Positions 1-4,950 of a DNA stretch of 5,417 bases are shown piece after piece. A program made the translations under genes and the position numbers. The DNA lies in NCBI GenBank assembly GCA_026985975.1, contig JALSPL010000034.1, positions 1 to 5,417 of the forward strand. Direction: 5' to 3'. The notes below the pieces were generated by a model. It saw only the letters and a list, made by a program, of their open reading frames with translations, did no database searches and was not told where the DNA came from. This DNA is from Anaerolineae bacterium (GTDB lineage Bacteria; Chloroflexota; Anaerolineae; J102). The first letter of the stretch is position 1. The number at the start of each line of letters is the position of its first letter.

Positions 1-292
1 CCGTCGGGGGCGGCTTGGGGGCGGGATAGCCGGGCACGGCCACCCGCAGCGTCTGACTGGCCCCCTTATCGCGATTATACAGGCGATAATTCAACTGCAC
101 CTCGACCACGGTCGTCTTGCCGTCATCATGAAAACTGACATCCGCCGTCATCGAGAGCAAGACGATTTGATTGGGTGAAAGCGGCATCAGCGTATAGCCG
201 CCGGGATAGTCCTCCTGCGCCTGCGCCCGCCCCAGCGTCAACATCATCGCCAGCAAGGAAAAAAGAAGTAAAATGGCCTGCCATCCTTGCAT
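1..292 (-). CDS. Exported protein of unknown function, N-terminal fragment (runs off left edge)
   Basis: I do not recognise the family. The reverse strand reads open from an ATG at 292 to the left edge, giving 97 complete codons and no stop, so the C-terminal part is missing. Residues 1-25 look like a signal peptide: a short N-region (MQGWQ), a hydrophobic core (AILLLFSLLAMMLTL) and an AQA|QE signal peptidase I-type cleavage site near residue 25. The mature part starts EDYPGGYTLMP and contains alternating hydrophobic/polar stretches (VVEVQLNYRLYNRD, then LRVAVPGYPAPKPPP), which suggests a beta-sandwich domain followed by a proline-rich turn. An AGAAGG Shine-Dalgarno-like stretch lies about 9 nt before the ATG. 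The frame is also open further upstream, but the signal peptide fixes this start. It is divergent from the 103-aa gene, with a 61-bp spacer. Export is inferred with good confidence; function cannot be stated. Confidence 0.72.
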   Translation of the reverse strand, partial: MQGWQAILLLFSLLAMMLTLGRAQAQEDYPGGYTLMPLSPNQIVLLSMTADVSFHDDGKTTVVEVQLNYRLYNRDKGASQTLRVAVPGYPAPKPPPT

Positions 293-315
293 CCCGGCGC
301 GCCTTCTGCTATTCT
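287..315 (+). promoter_or_regulatory. Possible sigma-70-type promoter for the 103-aa gene
   Basis: TTGCAT (287-292), a 17-bp spacer and TATTCT (310-315), with TG one base before the -10 (extended -10 form). It would start transcription near 322 and leave a leader of about 32 nt. The -35 matches consensus only in TTG and the -10 at four of six positions, so this is weak. It overlaps the start codon of the divergent exported-protein gene. Confidence 0.3.
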
Positions 316-353
316 GATAAAACTGCCATTTTTTGATGAAGGAATAATCACTC

Positions 354-665
354 ATGACGTCGAAGCTTCGCTTAATTCTTACCTGGAACATCCGCCCGGG
401 GCGGGAACAGGAATATTCGATGTTCGTCAATGATCGTCTGGCGCCGGGCCTGGTGGAGATCGGCTTGCCGCCGCACGATGTCTATTATACGGCCTATGGC
501 CGCGTGCCGCAGATCATGGTCGTGCTGGAGGTTCCTGATCCAGCCGCGTTGCAACGGGCCATGAAATCATCCCGGTGGGGAGCGCTGAAGCGTGAATTGC
601 TTCAGTATATTGAAGATTATCAGGAAAGAGTTGTAAAAGCCAACGACGACAGCGGCTATTTCTGA
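354..665 (+). CDS. Small conserved-looking protein of unknown function, possible dimeric alpha/beta-barrel fold
   Basis: A 103-aa soluble protein with no signal peptide or membrane segment. I cannot name the family. The predicted order of elements is a strand (RLILTWNI, about 6-13), a helix (GREQEYSMFVNDRLAPGLVEIG, 16-37), two strands (DVYYTAYGRV, then IMVVLEV), a helix (AALQRAMKSSRWGALKRELLQYIED) and a final strand (ERVVKA). This beta-alpha-beta-beta-alpha-beta pattern resembles the ferredoxin-like, dimeric alpha/beta-barrel proteins (ABM/NIPSNAP-like), but that is inference from pattern only. The start is supported by an AAGGA Shine-Dalgarno site at 339-343, 10 nt before the ATG. It lies 74 bp upstream of rpiA on the same strand with no obvious terminator between, so co-transcription is possible. 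Codon use and base composition resemble the neighbours. No catalytic residues can be assigned. Confidence 0.8.
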   Translation: MTSKLRLILTWNIRPGREQEYSMFVNDRLAPGLVEIGLPPHDVYYTAYGRVPQIMVVLEVPDPAALQRAMKSSRWGALKRELLQYIEDYQERVVKANDDSGYF

Positions 666-739
666 GGCAATGATGAAAATAACGAATCTCCGGCATTATA
701 CGTCTTTCTTCCCTCAGATGTCCAACGCTTCAAAACCCT

Positions 740-1447
740 ATGACCGCCGATAAGCAATCCAAACTGAAACAAGCCGCCGCCCGCCAGGCCCTGGAGCTGG
801 TGCAAAACGATATGATTCTGGGCCTGGGCACAGGCTCCACCACCGCTTTTTTCGTGCAATATCTGGGCGAGGCGCTGCAGGAAGGCCGCTTGCACGGCAT
901 TCGCGGCGTTCCCACCTCGGAGGCCACCGCCCGCCACGCCCGAGAGCTAGGCATCCCGCTGGTGACGCTGAACGAGGTGGATTTCCTGCATCTGGCTGTG
1001 GATGGCGCTGATGAGGTGGACCCGAATTTGAATATGATCAAGGGTCTTGGCAAGGCCCTGTTGCGGGAGAAGCTGGTGGAGGTGCACGCCCGCCAGCTCT
1101 GGATCATCGTCGATGAGAGTAAGCTGGTGAGTCGATTGGGCGAGCATGTTCCCCTGCCCGTGGAGATCGTCCCCTTCGCCCACGAAGCCACGGTGCGCTG
1201 GCTGAACAGCCTGCCCGGCTGCCGGGCCGAGCTATGGCTGCGGGAGGATGGCGCCCCCTGGGTGACCGACAACGGCCATTATCTGGTTCTCTGCCACTTC
1301 GCACACGGCGTCGACGACCCCGAGAGCCTGGGAAAAACCCTGAACGCCTGGCCGGGCGTGATGGAGCACGGGTTGTTTTTGAACATGGCCCACAGCGTCA
1401 TCGTCGCCGCCGAAACGGGCGTTCGCGTGATGCGCAGAACTGCGTAG
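740..1447 (+). CDS. rpiA: Ribose-5-phosphate isomerase A
   Basis: Cytosolic enzyme of the non-oxidative pentose phosphate pathway that interconverts ribose-5-phosphate and ribulose-5-phosphate. The protein is 235 aa, a normal length for RpiA. Motifs run in the family order: the phosphate-binding GLGTGSTT loop (residues 28-35), VPTSEAT (57-63), VDGADEVD (87-94), IKGLGKALLREK (100-111), VDESKLV (124-130), PLPVEIVPFA and VTDNGHYL. Residues matching E. coli Asp81, Asp84, Lys94, Glu103 and Lys121 are Asp88, Asp91, Lys101, Glu110 and Lys128, so the active site looks intact. The middle glycine of the E. coli KGGG motif is Leu here. The ATG at 740 is the only sensible start, but no clear Shine-Dalgarno site precedes it. 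The gene follows the 103-aa gene and converges on the ProC-like gene, with 6 bp between stop codons. Confidence 0.97.
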   Translation: MTADKQSKLKQAAARQALELVQNDMILGLGTGSTTAFFVQYLGEALQEGRLHGIRGVPTSEATARHARELGIPLVTLNEVDFLHLAVDGADEVDPNLNMIKGLGKALLREKLVEVHARQLWIIVDESKLVSRLGEHVPLPVEIVPFAHEATVRWLNSLPGCRAELWLREDGAPWVTDNGHYLVLCHFAHGVDDPESLGKTLNAWPGVMEHGLFLNMAHSVIVAAETGVRVMRRTA

Positions 1448-1468
1448 CGGGCGTCATCCCGCCGTTTT
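1447..1468 (+). terminator. Weak candidate intrinsic terminator after rpiA
   Basis: GCGGG (1447-1451) can pair with CCCGC (1458-1462) across a 6-nt loop, followed after two bases by TTTT (1465-1468). The stem is only 5 bp and overlaps both convergent stop codons, so termination strength is doubtful. No better signal is visible just downstream of rpiA. Confidence 0.35.
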
Positions 1469-2293
1469 ATCGCCTTCACCATCGATGACCCGCGTCATCT
1501 CGTCCGCCAACTCTTTGGCGCGATGAGCCGCTGCGCGGAAGATGCGACGAATGGCTTCTTCATCCGCGGCCTGCACCGAGGTGAGCGCCTTTATTTCATC
1601 GAAAGACATACCAGTTTCCAAAACCAACGCTGCGGTTCCCGCCATCATTTTGGCGGCCAGCCAGCGGGCGTCAGCAGCGGAAAGACCTGCATCCAGTCCG
1701 GCGTCGGTCATGCCCTGCAGCACGGGCAGCAGCCAGCGCATGGCGGCGCCGGTCAACCCCACCGCCCAGTTCATCTGCTCATCCTCCAGCACGATGCTAT
1801 CGCCCAGGGCGTTGAGAATGGCCTGCACCTCGGCCATGCTCTGCAAGGTGCGCCCTCGCCCGTAGGCCACCGGATTAACCCCGCGCCCGATGAGGGAGAG
1901 GGCGTTGGGCATGATGCGGGCCACAGCCACGCCCATGGGAATTTCAGATTCCAGCCGGGCCAGCGAGACGCCGGCGGCGAAGGAGATGACAAGCTGCCCG
2001 GGCCGGAGACGATCCGCCAGCGCCCGGAGCGTGGGGAGCACAGCGCCCGGGGGTGTGGCAATCAGCCAGATGTCGGCCCGGCAGCAATCATCCGCCAGCG
2101 GACACGTCTTGAGGCCGAACTCCGATTGCAGCCGGGCGCCTCGCTCGGGATCAACGTCGCACAACATCAGTTGCCTGCGGGGAAAGTGCAGGAATTGCAG
2201 GCGCTGAATGAGAATACGACCAATGACGCCGACGCCGATGAGAGCCAGACGCCGATGGATGAGAGGGTCGAGGATGGGAGATGGCAGAGGCAT
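1454..2293 (-). CDS. Divergent pyrroline-5-carboxylate reductase (ProC)-like oxidoreductase
   Basis: A 279-aa cytosolic protein, close to the usual ProC length of about 270. The N-terminal Rossmann domain has LIGVGVIG (Gly20, Gly22, Gly25), strand-ending CDVDP (45-49), an IATPP turn (78-82) and VISFAAGVSL (102-111). ARIMPNALSLIGRG (125-138) matches the ProC MPNTPAxVGxG signature. The C-terminal helical part keeps DAGLDAGLSAADARWLAAKMM and GTAALVLETGMSFDEIKALTS, as in ProC. Two substrate-site motifs are altered: the usual TGSGPAY is TGAAMRW (181-187), and the SPGGTT loop is replaced by SVQAAD (239-244). ProC reduces pyrroline-5-carboxylate to proline with NAD(P)H. Nucleotide binding is likely here, but proline synthesis is doubtful. 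It could be a ProC-family paralogue with another role, as ComER is in Bacillus. The ATG has only a weak GGGGA upstream. The gene lies just after the terminator of the large secreted-protein gene and converges on rpiA. Confidence 0.85.
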   Translation of the reverse strand: MPLPSPILDPLIHRRLALIGVGVIGRILIQRLQFLHFPRRQLMLCDVDPERGARLQSEFGLKTCPLADDCCRADIWLIATPPGAVLPTLRALADRLRPGQLVISFAAGVSLARLESEIPMGVAVARIMPNALSLIGRGVNPVAYGRGRTLQSMAEVQAILNALGDSIVLEDEQMNWAVGLTGAAMRWLLPVLQGMTDAGLDAGLSAADARWLAAKMMAGTAALVLETGMSFDEIKALTSVQAADEEAIRRIFRAAAHRAKELADEMTRVIDGEGDKTAG

Positions 2294-2306
2294 AGTATCC
2301 CCAATG

Positions 2307-2347
2307 AAAAGGGGGACCCCGCCCCCAAATCGGAAGCGGGGCCCCCC
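2307..2347 (-). terminator. Strong intrinsic terminator of the 719-aa protein gene
   Basis: On the minus strand, GGGGGGCCCCGC (2347-2336) pairs with GCGGGGTCCCCC (2322-2311) over 12 bp, with one G-U wobble and a 13-nt loop. TTTT follows immediately (2310-2307). It begins 23 bp after the TAA of the 719-aa gene and ends only 13 bp before the ProC-like start codon. No T-tract follows on the plus strand, so it acts on minus-strand transcription. Confidence 0.8.
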
Positions 2348-2369
2348 ATGTTGATGTTATCGTGAGAGA

Positions 2370-4529
2370 TTATGGTCGGTAGACGGTGATGCTGGTGCCG
2401 TCGCTATCGCCATCAGGGTCATGGTTGGCGGAAGGATCATAGGTGAGCGTGGCGTGGGTGACATCATCCACCGTAAAGGTCGTTGAAGCAATGCGGGATC
2501 TGATCTTGGGAGAGGTGACAGAGCATTGGCCCGTGCTGTCGGTGGTGCAACTGGCGTTGCCCGAAGCGCCGCCTGTCCATGCGCCGGTCACCGTAGCGTT
2601 GGCAACAGGATTATGGTTGGCGTCGTGCACGGTGATCACGACCGTGGCCGTCCACTTGAAGCCCCAGCCGACCCAACTGCTGCTGCCGTCCAGATCGCCG
2701 ACGTGCATGGTGTCGCCGCTCGGCGGCGGCGTGGGCGTGAGCGTAGGCGTGGGATACGGCGTGGGCGTGGCCGTAGGACTTGGCGTGGGCGTGGCCGTGG
2801 GGCCGGGCGTAGGCGTTGTTGTGGGCCCGGGCGTGGGCGTGGGATTGCCGCCGCAGTCGGGGAAGGTAAAGCTGCCAATGCGGGTTTGCCAGCCGGCGGA
2901 ATCAGCCCCGGCGGTGTAATACTCCTGCGTGTACCAGAATGTGCAATCATCCACAGGATCCACCGACATCGAGCTGTAATCGCCCCAGCGTCCGGAGCTG
3001 TGAGATTGATAGCCAGAGCCCTCAATCAGCGACGTCTCGCCCTGGGGCAGCGTCCCCAATGGATCACCGGAGAGGCGGCCGACATAGCGAATGGAAGGAT
3101 AGGTGCTGTGACTGGAGACGCTAAACCCGAGCGCCATATCACCCAGGCCATTCATGGCGACGCTGCCCATCCAGCGATGATCGGCATCGGGCGCATAAGT
3201 TCCCTCCTGATACAGCGACCAGGCGCTGCTGCTCTTCCGCATTTCATACCAGCGGATACCGGCATGATCGTTGCCATCCACATCCACCGTGTGATTCACG
3301 ACCAATGTTTGATGATCGCCAAAGTTGCGATATTGCAAGCGGTACATCAGACGATCTGAGATGGCGTCAAGATCCGTGCCGCCCGGCTGGGGAATACAAT
3401 TGCGGGCATACTCGCACATATTGCTGTCAAACGCGGCCACAGGGATATTGGCGGTATGCGTGAAGCTGGCGTTGGCAGTGTCGTTCCAATCGGCGTGGAA
3501 TTGCCACATCTGCAACTGATCCGGAGAATACCCCCAATCGTCATCATCCACCTGGATGAAGTAATTCGGCTCGCCTGCGGGCGGGGCCGGACCTTCGAGA
3601 TGTGAGGGAAGCATGCCGCCCAAATTGCTGTCGGTGTCATAGAGATCGAAGTAAACCATGCGCGCCGTATCGCCGGTGAGCATTTTATCTCGCTCGAAGA
3701 CCGCGACGCCCTGGCCCGCCCAATCGCCCATCCAACTGAACTGGTTGAAGGCCATGTAGTAGCCATCTGGCCAGACGCCGAATTTGGGATAGTCATTCAT
3801 TTTCTTAATGCTAACCATGAATGAATAGCGCCACCATTCACCGGTGGGATCGGGCGTTTTGGAAACAGCAATGCACTGATAGAATGGTCCAAAAGGATAG
3901 TTGGGCAAGGCGAATTGGCTGATCATCCATCGATCCGCCAGATGATCATACAAGACAACGGGATCGCCGTCATTCTGGGTCTCGCAGGCGCCGCCAAATC
4001 CCTGCCAGAGGGTGTTGATGTCGGCCGGGCCGTAGAGCAAGTTGCCTTGTTTATCCCAGATGGCAAAGGAGAGATTGACGGTCTGAACATAGTGATTCGG
4101 GCCCACATCGCCATTGGTGTCGGGCGGCAGCACGCCATTGATGTTATTAACGCCTTCGAAAGTCACGTTCGGCGATGGCAAGTTGCCGCCGACGCCGGTA
4201 TTTTGCCAGACCGGATCCGCTCCCATCCCGCTGCTGCTTCCTTCGCGATTGGGCAGCATCTTGCGCGGCATCTCCAGATATGTCCCATATCTTTCCAGCA
4301 GAGGCTGATGATCGATAAGCGGGCCCCAGCCATCATGACTTTCGGAATAACGGACAATCGGCTTGGGGGTTGCTCCTGTCTGCAAAGCCGGGCTTTCGGC
4401 TTGCGGGGCGTTGACATGGACGGACGACGGCGCCGCCGACACGATATAGGAGCCGCCCATGACAAGCGCCATCGCGACCATCAGCGCCAGGACGACCGCC
4501 CAAAATTTTAGTTGCTTCATGACATTCAT
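2370..4529 (-). CDS. Large secreted multidomain protein: conserved core, Thr/Pro linker, Ig-like C-terminal domain
   Basis: A 719-aa exported protein of unknown function. Residues 1-33 form a signal peptide: the N-region MNVMKQLK, a hydrophobic core to about 30, and cleavage likely after SAA. Residues about 100-560 form one large core with conserved-looking segments: LPPDTNGDVGPNHYVQ (134-149), DPVVLYDHLADRWMISQFA (189-207), YPKFGVWPDGYY (247-258), DHRWMGSVAMNGLGDMALGFS (450-470, interrupted repeats of aromatic and Gly residues) and RWGDYSSMSVDP (514-525). Repeated D/W/Y-rich strands suggest a beta-propeller, which is inference. Paired cysteines (182/219, 372/378, 529/559, 661/669) fit extracellular disulfides. 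Residues 562-607 are a Thr/Pro linker. Residues 608-719 resemble an Ig-like domain (NPVANATVTGAW; SCTTDSTGQCSV) ending DPDGDSDGTSITV. No LPXTG, C-terminal anchor or recognisable catalytic triad is seen. The gene has its own promoter, Shine-Dalgarno site and terminator, so it is probably monocistronic. Confidence 0.92.
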   Translation of the reverse strand: MNVMKQLKFWAVVLALMVAMALVMGGSYIVSAAPSSVHVNAPQAESPALQTGATPKPIVRYSESHDGWGPLIDHQPLLERYGTYLEMPRKMLPNREGSSSGMGADPVWQNTGVGGNLPSPNVTFEGVNNINGVLPPDTNGDVGPNHYVQTVNLSFAIWDKQGNLLYGPADINTLWQGFGGACETQNDGDPVVLYDHLADRWMISQFALPNYPFGPFYQCIAVSKTPDPTGEWWRYSFMVSIKKMNDYPKFGVWPDGYYMAFNQFSWMGDWAGQGVAVFERDKMLTGDTARMVYFDLYDTDSNLGGMLPSHLEGPAPPAGEPNYFIQVDDDDWGYSPDQLQMWQFHADWNDTANASFTHTANIPVAAFDSNMCEYARNCIPQPGGTDLDAISDRLMYRLQYRNFGDHQTLVVNHTVDVDGNDHAGIRWYEMRKSSSAWSLYQEGTYAPDADHRWMGSVAMNGLGDMALGFSVSSHSTYPSIRYVGRLSGDPLGTLPQGETSLIEGSGYQSHSSGRWGDYSSMSVDPVDDCTFWYTQEYYTAGADSAGWQTRIGSFTFPDCGGNPTPTPGPTTTPTPGPTATPTPSPTATPTPYPTPTLTPTPPPSGDTMHVGDLDGSSSWVGWGFKWTATVVITVHDANHNPVANATVTGAWTGGASGNASCTTDSTGQCSVTSPKIRSRIASTTFTVDDVTHATLTYDPSANHDPDGDSDGTSITVYRP
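2709..2846 (-). repeat. Low-complexity GGCGTG-type repeat encoding the Thr/Pro linker
   Basis: The plus strand is a run of imperfect GGCGTG/GGCGTA/GGCCGTG units. Read on the minus strand it encodes about 46 residues of alternating Pro and Thr with a few Gly, Ser, Ala, Leu and Tyr (residues 562-607 of the secreted protein). Such linkers commonly separate domains of exported proteins. The tract is imperfect but could vary in length by slippage. On the plus strand it also produces a spurious Val/Gly-rich open frame. Confidence 0.85.
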
Positions 4530-4536
4530 TGATAAA

Positions 4537-4542
4537 CCCTCC
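4537..4542 (-). promoter_or_regulatory. Shine-Dalgarno site that fixes the start of the 719-aa protein
   Basis: Minus-strand GGAGGG lies 7 nt before the ATG at 4529. The next in-frame ATG (4520) would be 16 nt away, so MNVMKQ rather than MKQ is the better start. Confidence 0.8.
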
Positions 4543-4667
4543 GAAGTGTGAAGTGAGTAAGGAACAGACGCTCGCTTCTGCCATGCAATACAATGATGTG
4601 ATGACAGAGCCGACAGCCCAGCCGCGACAAAATCGAATGCAACAGGCGATCAGGCTGTTTTGCTTGT

Positions 4668-4696
4668 ATTGTAAGACGCTTCGGCAAGGATGGCAA
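4668..4696 (-). promoter_or_regulatory. Sigma-70-type promoter for the secreted-protein gene
   Basis: Minus strand TTGCCA (4696-4691), an exact 17-bp spacer, and TACAAT (4673-4668): five of six matches to each consensus hexamer. Transcription would start near 4661, giving a leader of about 130 nt. It lies downstream of the ftsH terminator, so the gene is likely transcribed on its own. A short direct repeat, GGCAAG (plus strand 4683-4688 and 4692-4697), overlaps the -35 area. Confidence 0.6.
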
Positions 4697-4779
4697 GTGG
4701 AAAAATGGCGATAAAAAACTGGCTCTTTTGGATTTCAGGGGGTGCAGCTTGTCAGAAGCCTCTGTCGCTCTAAGATGCC

Positions 4780-4853
4780 GACGAAAATAGACGAAAAGAC
4801 GAAGATTGACGAAGAAAATCGTCTATTTTCGTCAACAGTCGTCAATCTTCGTC
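4780..4853. repeat. Interleaved direct and inverted repeat array (A-B-A'-B')
   Basis: Two related 15-mers, A (4780-4794, GACGAAAATAGACGA) and B (4798-4812, GACGAAGATTGACGA), differ at two positions. They are followed by exact reverse complements in the same order, A' (4819-4833) and B' (4839-4853). The pentamer GACGA or its complement TCGTC occurs eight times: at 4780, 4790, 4798 and 4808 in one orientation, then at 4819, 4829, 4839 and 4849 in the other. Spacing is 10, 8 and 10 bp in the left half and exactly 10 bp in the right half. B with A' can form a hairpin with a 6-nt loop, extended by A with B', about 30 bp in all with mismatches. It could be a dispersed palindromic element, an operator array or a transcript hairpin. 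Confidence 0.9.
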
Positions 4854-4891
4854 AGGGAGTTTGAACTGACCCCATGAGATCCAGTTGAGCT

Positions 4892-4922
4892 AAAAAACTT
4901 CCGGCGCGCGGGCGTCGGAAGT
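4892..4922 (-). terminator. Intrinsic terminator of ftsH
   Basis: On the minus strand, ACTTCCG pairs with CGGAAGT (7 bp). The stem continues through one A-C mismatch into CGC/GCG, closed by a CCGC tetraloop, with a T-run at once after the stem (complement of 4892-4896). It begins 28 bp after the ftsH stop codon. Confidence 0.85.
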
Positions 4923-4950
4923 CTTGCTCACCCTGGTTCGGGGGCGGCGG

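Larger units (their letters stand above)
4530..4950. other. 421-bp intergenic region between ftsH and the secreted-protein gene
   Basis: No credible coding sequence lies here. In minus-strand order it holds the ftsH terminator (4892-4922), the GACGA repeat array (4780-4853), a sigma-70-type promoter (4668-4696), a predicted leader of about 130 nt and the Shine-Dalgarno site of the 719-aa gene (4537-4542). The leader can form small stems, for example AACAG with CTGTT around 4641-4660, but none matches a riboswitch I recognise. I see nothing notable in 4697-4779. Confidence 0.7.

Noticed and set aside
674..702. Promoter for rpiA (TGAAAA, 17 bp, TATACG)
   Set aside because: Only three and four of six consensus matches, too weak to list as a feature.
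730..1272. 180-codon minus-strand frame opposite rpiA
   Set aside because: A Ser/Arg-rich shadow of a confidently identified rpiA, with no motifs of its own.
1523..2365. 280-codon open frame on the plus strand
   Set aside because: It lies antisense to the ProC-like gene and extends across its terminator. It is rich in His, Gly and Arg with no domain pattern, whereas the minus strand has clear ProC motifs.
2526..3359. 277-codon plus-strand frame, and the 158-codon Val/Gly-rich frame at 2443-2919
   Set aside because: Both are antisense shadows of the secreted protein. Their Arg/Gly and Val/Gly repeats come only from the Thr/Pro linker repeat read backwards.
3915..4511. 198-codon plus-strand frame
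   Set aside because: Antisense to the N-terminal part of the secreted protein, which has a signal peptide, Shine-Dalgarno site and promoter on the minus strand.
4529..4714. 61-codon plus-strand frame in the intergenic region
   Set aside because: It starts with TTG, has no ribosome binding site, and overlaps the promoter and leader of the secreted-protein gene. The sequence shows no domain character.
4780..4853. CRISPR array
   Set aside because: The repeats are 15 bp, only 3-6 bp apart and in both orientations. There are no spacer-length unique segments and no cas genes nearby.
4780..4853. H-type RNA pseudoknot from A-A' and B-B' pairing
   Set aside because: The pairing order fits a pseudoknot, but the connecting loops of 3 and 5 nt are too short to span 15-bp stems. 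The nested, slightly mismatched hairpin is sterically more plausible.
4851..4870. Small inverted repeat GTCAG...CTGAC next to the array
   Set aside because: Only 5 bp with a 10-nt loop, so not distinguishable from chance.
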